DNA of 64,000 nucleotides, from assembly GCF_041224415.1 (NCBI RefSeq), contig NZ_JBGFFE010000006.1:61333-125332 (forward strand), in the 5' to 3' direction. Both the position numbers and the translations under genes were made by a program. The notes beneath the pieces were generated by a model. That model ran no database searches and was not told where the DNA came from. It saw nothing but the letters and a program-made list of their open reading frames with translations. Of the stretch, positions 54,381 through 63,932 are shown in pieces (within the stretch, counting starts at the first letter, position 1; each line of letters opens with the position of its first letter). The stretch is from Clostridium_B lapidicellarium (GTDB taxonomy: Bacteria; Bacillota; Clostridia; Clostridiales; Clostridiaceae).

Positions 54381-54894
54381 AATATTATAAAAACTCCCTT
54401 CACTTTAATGTTGATCTTTATATAGAATTTGATATTCTCATCTTAAAATATCGTCAAATTTTTAAAGTTTTACTATTAAATTATATATTCACTAACTTAT
54501 AATGTCAACATAAATTCAAAAGTATAGATTTCAATCAAAATAGTTTTTATCTACAAATTGTGGATAATTTCTTGAATAGGTTCTTTGGTTTTGATATTAT
54601 AAATAGGGGATTGTTAATAACTCTAAAAAATATACTACTTATCCACAACTGTGGATAAAAATGTGCATAACTTGTTTTTTTTAATATTTTTTTTCTATAT
54701 ATTTACCTATTTTACTAACATTATTCATTGTAAATAATGTTAATATTTACTTTAACACTTATGTTTTTATTTTTTTTACTCTAAAATTATAAACTTAATT
54801 ATAAACATGTGAATATTTTTATACACACATGTCAACAAATTATAATAACGAAACACATAAACTCAGAATTTTTTCTAAGACTGGAGGATACAAA
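54381..54894. other. oriC: oriC part 1: rpmH-dnaA intergenic region
   Basis: The 514 bases between divergent rpmH and dnaA are AT-rich and hold DnaA boxes: TGTGGATAA at 54559-54567, TTATCCACA at 54639-54647 and TGTGGATAA at 54650-54658, the last two forming an inverted pair two bases apart. The dnaA promoter must also lie here, but I cannot pick it safely. Confidence 0.9.
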
Positions 54895-56241
54895 ATGAAT
54901 GCCCATCCAAAAGAAATATGGGAACAATCTTTAAAAATAATAAAAGGTGAAATTACTGAAGTAAGTTTTAACACATGGATTAAAAGCATTACTCCTGTAT
55001 CCATCGAAAACAATATTTTTATATTAAGTGTACCAAATGATTTAACAAAGGGGATATTAGCCAGCAAATATACAAATTTAATATCAAACGCATTAAAATT
55101 AGTTACTTCAAAAAAATATAACATTAAATTTTTAGTATCATCTGAATCTGAGGAGGCATTGACATTAGATAAAAAAAACTTTAAAAAAGAAACAGAATCG
55201 AAAGACGAAGAAACACCACCTATGCTAAATCCTAAATACACCTTTGATTCTTTCGTAATAGGCAACAGCAACAGATTTGCCCATGCAGCATCTTTAGCTG
55301 TAGCAGAATCTCCCGCTAAAGCTTATAATCCCTTATTTATATACGGAGGAGTGGGACTTGGAAAAACTCATTTAATGCAGGCTATAGGTCACTACATACT
55401 TGAAAATAATATTAAATCAAAGGTAATGTATGTTTCATCAGAAAAATTTACAAATGAACTTATAAATTCAATAAAAGATGATAAAAATGAAGAATTTAGA
55501 AATAAATATAGAAACATAGACGTACTTTTAATAGATGATATCCAATTTATAGCCGGTAAAGAAAGTACCCAGGAAGAGTTTTTTCATACTTTCAATGCTT
55601 TATATGAAGCAAACAAACAAATAATACTATCAAGTGACCGACCGCCAAAAGAAATACCTACGCTGGAAGATAGGTTGAGATCTAGATTTGAATGGGGGCT
55701 TATAGCCGATATCCAACCACCTGATTTTGAAACAAGGATGGCTATATTAAAAAAGAAAGCCGATGTAGAAAATTTAAATATTCCAAATGAGGTCATGGTA
55801 TATATAGCTACTAAAATCAAATCAAATATCAGAGAATTAGAAGGAGCTCTAATACGTATAGCTGCCTTTTCCTCACTTACAAATAAAGAAATAAGCATTG
55901 ACTTAGCTGTCGAAGCACTAAAAGATATAATCTCAAGTAAACAGTCTAAACAAATTACAGTAGATCTAATACAAGACGTAGTAGCAAATTACTATAATTT
56001 AAAAGTATCCGATTTCAAATCAGCCAGAAGGACGAGAAATGTAGCTTTTCCAAGACAAATAGCAATGTATTTGTGTAGAAAACTTACAGATATGTCACTG
56101 CCTAAAATAGGAGAAGAATTTGGAGGTAGAGATCACACTACTGTAATACACGCCTATGAAAAAATATCAAATAATTTAAAAAAAGACGAAAGCCTTCAGA
56201 ATGCAATAAAGGATTTGACAAAAAGGTTAAACCAAGGATAA
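54895..56241 (+). CDS. dnaA: Chromosomal replication initiator DnaA
   Basis: A 448-residue AAA+ initiator. Domain I is at 1-90 (KEIWEQSLKIIKGEITEVSFNTWIKSI), domain II linker about 91-115, domain III has Walker A GGVGLGKT (151-158) and Walker B LLIDDIQF, and domain IV carries the DNA-binding signature GGRDHTTVIHAYEKI. ATG at 54895 follows TGGAGGA; an upstream in-frame ATG at 54829 lacks an SD. Flanked on both sides by DnaA boxes. Confidence 0.98.
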   Translation: MNAHPKEIWEQSLKIIKGEITEVSFNTWIKSITPVSIENNIFILSVPNDLTKGILASKYTNLISNALKLVTSKKYNIKFLVSSESEEALTLDKKNFKKETESKDEETPPMLNPKYTFDSFVIGNSNRFAHAASLAVAESPAKAYNPLFIYGGVGLGKTHLMQAIGHYILENNIKSKVMYVSSEKFTNELINSIKDDKNEEFRNKYRNIDVLLIDDIQFIAGKESTQEEFFHTFNALYEANKQIILSSDRPPKEIPTLEDRLRSRFEWGLIADIQPPDFETRMAILKKKADVENLNIPNEVMVYIATKIKSNIRELEGALIRIAAFSSLTNKEISIDLAVEALKDIISSKQSKQITVDLIQDVVANYYNLKVSDFKSARRTRNVAFPRQIAMYLCRKLTDMSLPKIGEEFGGRDHTTVIHAYEKISNNLKKDESLQNAIKDLTKRLNQG

Positions 56242-56498
56242 TTATAAACAGCTGTTTATAATATTCTATGATACATTGTTGATATTATGATATATACATT
56301 ATTTCTTTTTTTTCTGTGGATAATACGATGTTAAATTGCTTATTTATCCACAATTATTTTTCTCATTTTTTTCAGTATTATTAACAACTTTGAGATATAT
56401 AAACATACTAACAATCCCTACTACTACTACTAAATTGTTAATTATCTATCTATATATATATCAACTAAAATAAAATATTAACAAAGGGGAAATCAAAA
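56242..56498. other. oriC: oriC part 2: dnaA-dnaN intergenic region with boxes, trio tract and AT stretch
   Basis: DnaA boxes TGTGGATAA (56315-56323) and TTATCCACA (56344-56352) lie upstream of CCC followed by five CTA triplets (56418-56432) and a long AT-rich stretch (56433-56485). In Bacillus the unwinding element also lies in this gap, with DnaA-trios on one strand beside the AT stretch. It is the likely melting site. Confidence 0.75.
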
Positions 56499-57602
56499 AT
56501 GAAATTTAAATGCAAGAAAACAAATTTACAAGAAGCCATAAACACAGCTCAAAGAGCAATAACTGGAAAATCAAGTATGCCAGTATTAAATGGTTTAAAA
56601 ATAACTGCTTCAAATAACATAATTACCTTAGTAGGATCAGATATAGATTTAAGTATAGAAACTAAAATACATGCAAATGTTGAAGAAGAAGGAGCAGTTG
56701 TAATAGATGCGAGATTATTTGGAGAGATAATAAGGAGATTACCCGACGATGAAATAAATATTTTAACCGTAGAAAACAATTCTGTAGAAATATTATGTCA
56801 AAAATCAAAATTCACCCTCATACATATGAATGCGAGGGATTTCCCTGAAATACCCAATATAAATGAAAACATGATTTTTTCAATACCTCAAAAAACATTG
56901 AAGAATATGATAAGAAGTGTTATATTTGCCACAGCTCAAGATGAAACAAGACCTATCCTCACGGGAGTGTTGTTTGAAATAAAAAATAAAAAATTAAATT
57001 TAGTGGCACTGGATGGTTATAGATTGGCCCTAAAGTCTAAATATTTAAATACAGATAATACTATTAATGCAGTAATTCCAGGAAAAACATTAAATGAAGT
57101 TTCTAAAATTTTAGAGGATAATGATGAAAATGTAAATATAACATTTACACCAAATCACATATTGTTCAATCTGGATAATACAAAAATAATATCTAGACTT
57201 TTAGAAGGAGAATTTATAAAATATAATTCTATAATTCCTGAAGAGTTTAATATGACAGTTACAGCAAAGAAAGATGAGCTTTTGAGCTGTATTGAAAGAG
57301 CCTCCCTAATGGCTAAGGATAGCAATACCAATCTTATAAAATTGGAATTAGAAGAAAACAAAATGGTAATAACATCTAATTCTCAATTAGGAATGGTAAG
57401 AGAAGAATTAAATATAATTTTGCAGGGAGATAATCTGAAAATTGCATTTAATTCAAAATACTTAATTGATGTTCTAAGAATAATGGATGAAGAGGAAATT
57501 GTTTTAAAATTCTCCAGCAGCGTAAGTCCATGTATAATTAAAAATAAGATTAAAGATAATTGTACTTACTTAGTTTTACCAGTTAGACTTTTAAATAGTT
57601 AA
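56499..57602 (+). CDS. dnaN: DNA polymerase III sliding clamp
   Basis: A 367-residue beta clamp of three repeated domains (MKFKCKKTNLQEAINTAQRAI start; ENNSVEILCQKSKFTLIHMNARDFPEIP; DETRPILTGVLFE; LPVRLLNS end). The ring holds polymerase on DNA. ATG follows AAAGGGGAAA. It is behind dnaA in the usual order. Confidence 0.98.
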   Translation: MKFKCKKTNLQEAINTAQRAITGKSSMPVLNGLKITASNNIITLVGSDIDLSIETKIHANVEEEGAVVIDARLFGEIIRRLPDDEINILTVENNSVEILCQKSKFTLIHMNARDFPEIPNINENMIFSIPQKTLKNMIRSVIFATAQDETRPILTGVLFEIKNKKLNLVALDGYRLALKSKYLNTDNTINAVIPGKTLNEVSKILEDNDENVNITFTPNHILFNLDNTKIISRLLEGEFIKYNSIIPEEFNMTVTAKKDELLSCIERASLMAKDSNTNLIKLELEENKMVITSNSQLGMVREELNIILQGDNLKIAFNSKYLIDVLRIMDEEEIVLKFSSSVSPCIIKNKIKDNCTYLVLPVRLLNS

Positions 57603-57629
57603 AAATTAATAAATTGGAGATAATAGAAA

Positions 57630-57836
57630 ATGTATGAAATAAAAATTAGCACAGATACGATAAAATTGGATTCATTTTTAAAATGGTGCGGGGCTGTTTC
57701 GCAGGGATCTGAAGCTAAAATTTTTATAAAAAATGGCAAAGTAAAGGTAAATGGAGAAATAGAAACAAGAAGAGGCAGAAAACTCTATAAGAGTTTTATT
57801 GTTGAATTTGGAAATAAAACCTATAAAATTGTGTAG
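57630..57836 (+). CDS. yaaA: S4-domain protein YaaA
   Basis: 68 residues holding one S4 RNA-binding domain (DTIKLDSFLKWCGAVSQGSEAKIFIKNGKVKVNGEIETRRGRKLYKS). Such proteins lie between dnaN and recF in Firmicutes and are thought to bind structured RNA or ribosome parts. ATG follows TTGGAGA. Confidence 0.92.
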   Translation: MYEIKISTDTIKLDSFLKWCGAVSQGSEAKIFIKNGKVKVNGEIETRRGRKLYKSFIVEFGNKTYKIV

Positions 57837-57909
57837 TTACATTTACGTTAAAAATTATTCTTAATTATATTCTATATGTTGTGATATAATTATAAATAGG
57901 TGTTTTTAA

Positions 57910-59001
57910 ATGTATATTAGGTATTTAAAGCTCATTAATTTTAGAAATTATAGGAAGCTTGATATTAAGTTTGGTAAAGGTACGAATATATTTATAGGGG
58001 ATAATGCTCAGGGAAAAACAAATTTACTTGAAAGCATATATTACTGCGGCATAGGAAAATCTCCCAGGACAAATAGAGACAGGGAATTGATCAACTGGAA
58101 TGGTAGAGAATCTTATATAAGGGCATATGTGGAAAGAAAACCCCTGGATAAAACTATAGAAATAAAAATATTCAAAGAAGGGAAAAAGGGAATAAATATA
58201 AATTCCATAAAAGTAAGCAAATTATCTCAACTTATGGGAATTTTTAATGTAGTGATGTTTTCTCCCGAAGATTTAAAGATAATAAAAGAATCACCCGTTT
58301 ATAGAAGAAAATTTTTAGATATTGAACTCTGTAAGTTTAGTAAAAAATATTATTTCAGCCTGGTTCAATACAACAAAGTTTTGAATGAAAGAAATGCATT
58401 ACTTAAAAATTGGTCCAATTACAACCAAAATATAATCCAGGTTTATGATAAACAACTTTCTAAATACGGCGGGTTTATAATATATTTGAGAAATAAATAT
58501 ATAGAAAAGCTTAGTGAAAAGGGCAAGATCATACATGAAGATATAACCTCAGGATCTGAAAATATAGAATTCAGATATGTGACGCAGGTAAAAGATCTAG
58601 ATAAACCAGAAAACAATTTGTTTGAAATACTGAGTTCAAACAGAAAAAAGGATATAGAGAGGGGAACTACCCTTTATGGACCGCATAGAGATGATTTCAT
58701 TACAGGTATAAATGGGATAAATGTTAGAAGTTTTGGTTCTCAAGGACAACAGAAAACATCAGTTTTAACATTGAAATTTGCTTCTCTCGAGATAGTTAGG
58801 GAGGTTATAGGTGAATATCCTGTATTGCTGCTGGACGATGTTTTATCTGAATTGGATTTGAAAAGACAAAATTATATATTGAATTCTATAAAAAATATAC
58901 AGACATTTATAACTTGTACAGGAATTGATGATATTAAAAAAAATTCTCAAAATGAAGCAAATTTATTTGTTGTACGAAATGGTAAAATAACTACGATTTA
59001 G
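57910..59001 (+). CDS. recF: DNA repair protein RecF
   Basis: A 363-residue SMC-like ATPase. Walker A is GDNAQGKTN, the ABC signature is FGSQGQQKTSVLTLKFA and Walker B LLLDDVLSELD. It acts with RecO/RecR in loading RecA at gaps. ATG has AATAGGTG upstream. A 73-base gap separates it from yaaA. Confidence 0.97.
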   Translation: MYIRYLKLINFRNYRKLDIKFGKGTNIFIGDNAQGKTNLLESIYYCGIGKSPRTNRDRELINWNGRESYIRAYVERKPLDKTIEIKIFKEGKKGININSIKVSKLSQLMGIFNVVMFSPEDLKIIKESPVYRRKFLDIELCKFSKKYYFSLVQYNKVLNERNALLKNWSNYNQNIIQVYDKQLSKYGGFIIYLRNKYIEKLSEKGKIIHEDITSGSENIEFRYVTQVKDLDKPENNLFEILSSNRKKDIERGTTLYGPHRDDFITGINGINVRSFGSQGQQKTSVLTLKFASLEIVREVIGEYPVLLLDDVLSELDLKRQNYILNSIKNIQTFITCTGIDDIKKNSQNEANLFVVRNGKITTI

Positions 59002-59020
59002 TTTTGAAAGGAGATTATTT

Positions 59021-59293
59021 ATGTTTTTACATCTAGGTGAAAATATAGTCGTTCCAACAAAAGATATAATTGGAATATTTGATGTTGAAACTTCAACATA
59101 TAATTCCGACACAATTCAATTTTTAAGAATGGCTGAGGAAGATGGATTTGTTCAGAGGATCACAAAAGATAAGCCTAAATCTTTTATTATTGCCGAAGTG
59201 AATAAAAAAAGTAAAATCTATTTGTCACCTATATCTTCATCCACGTTGACTAAAAGATCAAAAGCTCTAAAGTATGAACTTCAAGATGAATAG
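59021..59293 (+). CDS. remB: Extracellular matrix regulator RemB-like (DUF370)
   Basis: 90 residues of the DUF370/RemA-RemB group (FLHLGENIVVPTKDIIGIFDVETSTYN, FIIAEVNKKSKIYLSPISSSTL). In Bacillus RemB lies between recF and gyrB and influences matrix genes; here the same position is kept. ATG follows GAAAGGAG. It ends 10 bases before the gyrB start at 59304. Confidence 0.92.
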   Translation: MFLHLGENIVVPTKDIIGIFDVETSTYNSDTIQFLRMAEEDGFVQRITKDKPKSFIIAEVNKKSKIYLSPISSSTLTKRSKALKYELQDE

Positions 59294-59303
59294 GAGGATA
59301 AAT

Positions 59304-61217
59304 ATGCATCAGGAAAAAAAACAAGTTTATGATGAAAATCAGATACAGGTGCTGGAAGGCTTAGAAGCCGTAAGAAAAAGACCTGGAATGTATATTGGAA
59401 GTACAAGTTCCAGGGGACTCCATCATTTAGTATATGAAATAGTAGATAACAGCATAGATGAAGCATTGGCAGGATATTGTGATAGGATAAATGTTATTAT
59501 ACACGAAGATAACTCTATTACAGTTACGGATAACGGAAGGGGAATGCCTGTTGGAATGCATCATAAGATGAAAAAGCCTACAGTAGAAGTAATAATGACC
59601 ATATTACATGCAGGAGGTAAATTCGGCGGTGGAGGGTACAAAGTTTCAGGTGGGCTTCATGGAGTGGGTGCATCTGTAGTAAATGCGCTGTCCGAAATTT
59701 GTGAAGTTGAAGTAAAAAGAGAGGGGCATATATGGAAGCAGATTTTTAAAAGAGGGAAAGTTGCAACAGGATTAGATATAATAGGTGATACTGAAGAACA
59801 TGGCACTAAAATTCATTTTAGACCTGATCCAGAAATATTTGATAATATAGAATTTGACTATGATGTATTGTCTCAAAGACTTAGAGAACTGGCTTTTTTA
59901 AACAAAGGCATAAAAATAACGTTAAAAGATAAAAGAAATGATAAAGAGGAACTTTTCCATTATGAGGGTGGAATAAAGTCATTTGTAACCTACTTAAATA
60001 GGAATAAACGTGTAATTCATAAGGAACCCATATATATAGAAGGTGAAAGAAAGGATTGTTCGGTAGAAGTTGCCATTCAATATAATGATGGATATTCTGA
60101 AAATATTTTTTCATTTGCCAATAATATAGATACAGTTGAAGGTGGAACTCATCTAGCTGGATTTAAATCGGCTCTGACTAGGGTATTAAATGATTATGCA
60201 AAAAAATTTGGAATATTAAAAGAAAATGATAAGAATTTATCGGGAGAAGACATAAGAGAGGGACTTACAGCAGTAATATCTGTAAAATTGATAGATCCTC
60301 AGTTTGAAGGTCAGACTAAAACAAAACTGGGTAATAGTGAAATGCGTGGCATAGTTGATAATATATTAGGCGAGAGTTTGAATAATTTTCTACAGGAAAA
60401 TCCTCAAATTGCAAAAATGATATTGGATAAATCTCTGATGGCATCACGTGCCAGAGAAGCTGCGAGAAAAGCGAGGGAACTTACAAGACGTAAGTCTGTA
60501 CTTGAGAATACTTCTCTTCCGGGAAAACTTTCAGATTGCTCATCTAAGAATTCGTCTGAATGTGAAATATATTTAGTCGAGGGAGATTCTGCAGGTGGGT
60601 CCGCAAAACAGGGTAGGGATAGAAAATTTCAAGCTATATTGCCGCTTAGAGGTAAAATAATGAATGTGGAAAAGCAAAGACTTGATAAAATACTTGGTTA
60701 TGAAGAGATAAGGGCCATGATCACTGCTTTTGGCGCTGGAATAGGAAAGGAATTTGATCTTAATAAAATAAGATATGGCAAGGTAATAATAATGACGGAT
60801 GCAGATGTAGATGGTGCACATATAAGGACATTGCTGCTCACATTTTTTTATAGGTATATGAAAGCTCTTGTGGAAAACGGTCATGTCTATATAGCTCAAC
60901 CGCCTTTATACAGGGTATATAAAAATAAAAAGGAATACTATGCATATTCTGATAAAGAACTTGAAATAGTGTTGAATGAATTGGGAGGAAAGGATAGCAA
61001 TGTAGATATACAGAGATACAAGGGTCTTGGAGAAATGGATTCAGAACAGCTTTGGGATACTACAATGAACCCAAGTACAAGGACACTTATTCAAGTAAAT
61101 GTAGATGATGCTATGGCAGCTGATGAAATCTTCACTATACTTATGGGTGACAAAGTTGAACCTCGTAGAAATTTCATAGAAGAAAATGCTAAAAAAGTTG
61201 TAAACTTAGATATATAG
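59304..61217 (+). CDS. gyrB: DNA gyrase subunit B
   Basis: About 637 residues. GHKL ATPase motifs (EIVDNSIDEALAG, DNGRGMPVG, GGKFGGGGYKVSGGLHGVGASVVNALS), a transducer domain, and the TOPRIM part with EGDSAGGSAKQGRDR and DADVDGAHI. It forms gyrase with GyrA. The ATG at 59304 has AGGAGG seven bases upstream; the longer frame extends back over the remB end. Confidence 0.98.
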   Translation: MHQEKKQVYDENQIQVLEGLEAVRKRPGMYIGSTSSRGLHHLVYEIVDNSIDEALAGYCDRINVIIHEDNSITVTDNGRGMPVGMHHKMKKPTVEVIMTILHAGGKFGGGGYKVSGGLHGVGASVVNALSEICEVEVKREGHIWKQIFKRGKVATGLDIIGDTEEHGTKIHFRPDPEIFDNIEFDYDVLSQRLRELAFLNKGIKITLKDKRNDKEELFHYEGGIKSFVTYLNRNKRVIHKEPIYIEGERKDCSVEVAIQYNDGYSENIFSFANNIDTVEGGTHLAGFKSALTRVLNDYAKKFGILKENDKNLSGEDIREGLTAVISVKLIDPQFEGQTKTKLGNSEMRGIVDNILGESLNNFLQENPQIAKMILDKSLMASRAREAARKARELTRRKSVLENTSLPGKLSDCSSKNSSECEIYLVEGDSAGGSAKQGRDRKFQAILPLRGKIMNVEKQRLDKILGYEEIRAMITAFGAGIGKEFDLNKIRYGKVIIMTDADVDGAHIRTLLLTFFYRYMKALVENGHVYIAQPPLYRVYKNKKEYYAYSDKELEIVLNELGGKDSNVDIQRYKGLGEMDSEQLWDTTMNPSTRTLIQVNVDDAMAADEIFTILMGDKVEPRRNFIEENAKKVVNLDI

Positions 61218-61233
61218 TAGAGAGGTGTAGTTG

Positions 61234-63675
61234 ATGTTTGACGAAGGTAAAATTTTACCAGTGGACATAAGCAAGGAAATGAAAAAAAGTTATATAGAAT
61301 ATGCTATGAGTGTTATTGTAAGTCGTGCTCTTCCCGATGTTCGTGATGGATTAAAACCAGTTCATAGAAGAATATTATACTCTATGCATGAACTTGGACT
61401 TACGCCTGAAAAAGGTTATAGAAAATGTGCTAGAATTGTTGGAGATGTACTTGGTAAATATCATCCTCATGGAGATTCAGCTGTTTATGATGCTTTGGTT
61501 AGAATGGCACAAGATTTTTCTATAAGGTATACCCTAGTTGATGGACATGGAAATTTTGGTTCAGTGGATGGGGATAGCGCAGCAGCTATGAGATATACTG
61601 AGGCAAAAATGAATAAAATAACACTTGAGATGCTGAGAGATATAAATAAGGATACAGTAGATTTTGTTCCAAATTTTGATGGTGAAGAGAAGGAACCTTC
61701 TGTTTTGCCGTCTAGATTTCCAAATTTACTTGTAAATGGATCAGCTGGCATAGCTGTGGGAATGGCCACGAATATACCACCACATAATCTTACTGAAGTT
61801 ATAAATGGTTTAATAATGATAATAGATAATCCAGAAGTTACTATTGATGAATTGATGACAGCTATAAAAGGTCCGGATTTTCCAACCTCAGGTATAATAG
61901 TTGGCACATCGGGTATAAAAAATGCCTATAATACTGGAAGAGGAAAAATAATTGTAAGAGCTAGGACCGATATTGAAGATATAAATGGAAGAAATAGTAT
62001 CATAATGACTGAAATTCCATATCAAGTTAATAAATCAAAATTAGTGGAAAATATAGCAGATTTGGTGAAAAATAAGAAGATAAATGGGATATCAGATATT
62101 AGAGATGAATCAGATAGAGATGGAATGAGAGTTGTAATAGAATTAAAAAAAGATGCCAACCCAAATGTGATTTTAAATCAACTGTATAAACATACAAGAA
62201 TGCAGGATACTTTTGGAATAATAATGCTGACTCTTGTAAATAATGAACCAAAAATATTGAATCTAAAACAGATATTGGTTTATTATCTGCAGTTTCAAGA
62301 AGAGGTTGTAACTAGAAGAACGCAGTTTAATTTAAATAAGGCGCAAGCTAGGGCCCATATTCTCGAGGGATTAAAAATAGCATTGGATCATATTGATGCA
62401 GTAATAAATTTAATAAGATCTTCTAAGACTACAACAATTGCAAAAAATGGGTTGATGACTCAATTTAATCTTTCTGAAAAACAGGCACAGGCTATATTGG
62501 ATATGAGACTTCAAAGACTTACAGGTCTTGAAAGGCAAAAAATTGAGAATGAGTATGGTGAATTGACGAGAACGATAAAACATTTAGAAGAAATTTTGAA
62601 GGATAAATCTGTTCTATTAAGTATAATTGAAAATGAACTTATTGAAATAAGAAATAAATATGGCGACGAAAGAAGAACTGAAATACAAATAGGTAATGAT
62701 GATATAAATATTGAAGATTTGATTGATGAAAAAGAAGTGGTTATAACTTTGACTCATGAAGGTTATATAAAGAGAATCCCAGCAGATACGTATTCTTCTC
62801 AGAGAAGAGGTGGTAGAGGTATACGGGCGATGGCTACAAAGGAAAATGATTTTGTAGAACATATGTTTATCACTTCAACTCACAGCCGTATTTTATTTTT
62901 TACCAATAAAGGTAAGGTATATAAACTTAAGGGATATGAGATCCCTGAAGCAGGTAGAACTGCCAAAGGTACAAATTTGATTAATTTAATACCCTTGGAT
63001 ACAGATGAAAAAATTCAGGCTATTGTATCCTTCAAAGACGAAGAAATCAATAGGGACAATTATTTTGTAATGGCAACTAGAAATGGGTTAATTAAGAAAA
63101 CTAAGATAAATCAATATGCTTCTATAAGAAGAAATGGCTTGAATGCTATTAATTTGAAAGATGAAGATGAACTTATACAGGTTAGAATGACTACAGGAGA
63201 AAATCAGATACTTGTTTTTACCAGAAATGGATATGCCATAAGATTTAGTGAAAAAGATATAAGGTCTACAGGCAGAAATACTACAGGTGTAAAGGCTATA
63301 ACTTTAAGACATGGTGATATAGCTGTCTCTATGGACATTGTAGATGAAAGTCAGGATGTTCTTGTTGTAAGTGAAAATGGATTTGGTAAAAGAACTCATG
63401 TAGATGAATATACTATCCATAGAAGAGGCGGAAAGGGCATGATAACATATAAGGTTACAGAAAAAACAGGCTTGATAGTTGGAGCTAGAATTGTCAAGGA
63501 TGAGGATGAGATCATGCTTATAAATAACAGCGATGTGGCAATACGACTTAATGTATCTGAAATATCTACTACAAGTAGAAATACAATGGGTGTTACACTT
63601 ATGAAGAATGAAGATAAGCAGAGAGTGGTTGCTATTGCCAAAATAGATTGTAGTGATGATATTGATGATAAATAG
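61234..63675 (+). CDS. gyrA: DNA gyrase subunit A
   Basis: 813 residues. The catalytic Tyr is in AAMRYTEAKM (121). The quinolone-resistance region HPHGDSAVYDALVRM keeps wild-type Ser and Asp. The C-terminal beta-pinwheel has the GyrA-box-like QRRGGRG and repeated RGGK/RNTMG turns. ATG 61234 follows GAGGTG; the preceding in-frame TTG is not needed. It lies 16 bases after gyrB, then a terminator. Confidence 0.98.
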   Translation: MFDEGKILPVDISKEMKKSYIEYAMSVIVSRALPDVRDGLKPVHRRILYSMHELGLTPEKGYRKCARIVGDVLGKYHPHGDSAVYDALVRMAQDFSIRYTLVDGHGNFGSVDGDSAAAMRYTEAKMNKITLEMLRDINKDTVDFVPNFDGEEKEPSVLPSRFPNLLVNGSAGIAVGMATNIPPHNLTEVINGLIMIIDNPEVTIDELMTAIKGPDFPTSGIIVGTSGIKNAYNTGRGKIIVRARTDIEDINGRNSIIMTEIPYQVNKSKLVENIADLVKNKKINGISDIRDESDRDGMRVVIELKKDANPNVILNQLYKHTRMQDTFGIIMLTLVNNEPKILNLKQILVYYLQFQEEVVTRRTQFNLNKAQARAHILEGLKIALDHIDAVINLIRSSKTTTIAKNGLMTQFNLSEKQAQAILDMRLQRLTGLERQKIENEYGELTRTIKHLEEILKDKSVLLSIIENELIEIRNKYGDERRTEIQIGNDDINIEDLIDEKEVVITLTHEGYIKRIPADTYSSQRRGGRGIRAMATKENDFVEHMFITSTHSRILFFTNKGKVYKLKGYEIPEAGRTAKGTNLINLIPLDTDEKIQAIVSFKDEEINRDNYFVMATRNGLIKKTKINQYASIRRNGLNAINLKDEDELIQVRMTTGENQILVFTRNGYAIRFSEKDIRSTGRNTTGVKAITLRHGDIAVSMDIVDESQDVLVVSENGFGKRTHVDEYTIHRRGGKGMITYKVTEKTGLIVGARIVKDEDEIMLINNSDVAIRLNVSEISTTSRNTMGVTLMKNEDKQRVVAIAKIDCSDDIDDK

Positions 63676-63733
63676 CTTTTATCCGAATACTGCCATTGGT
63701 AACTATTTTTCTTTTAAATTTTAAGAATTGAAT

Positions 63734-63778
63734 ATAATAAATGGTGTATTTGATTTTATCAAATACACCATTTATTAT
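63734..63778 (+). terminator. Terminator of gyrB-gyrA
   Basis: A 20-bp perfect stem (63734-63753 with 63759-63778), 5-base loop, flanked by A/T runs. It is the strongest stem in the window. Confidence 0.9.
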
Positions 63779-63816
63779 ATTTTGCAAATTCAAGTAAAGA
63801 AATTTTAAAAAATATA

Positions 63817-63845
63817 TTGACTCTGTTCAAGTAAGATGATAGAAT
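63817..63845 (+). promoter_or_regulatory. Promoter P1, probable rRNA operon
   Basis: -35 TTGACT (63817-63822) and -10 TAGAAT (63840-63845) with a 17-base spacer. It is the upstream of two similar promoters. Confidence 0.75.
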
Positions 63846-63903
63846 ATAAAAGCTGTGTTAATTAAGGAATATTGAAGTTTGCATTTATAATATTAATAAA
63901 ATG

Positions 63904-63932
63904 TTGATATTCTTAAATTAATGTGGTAGAAT
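63904..63932 (+). promoter_or_regulatory. Promoter P2, probable rRNA operon
   Basis: -35 TTGATA (63904-63909) and -10 TAGAAT (63927-63932) with a 17-base spacer, 87 bases after P1. No coding frame follows in the remaining 68 bases; an rRNA leader is likely. The gap 63676-64000 holds nothing else but the gyrA terminator. Confidence 0.75.
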
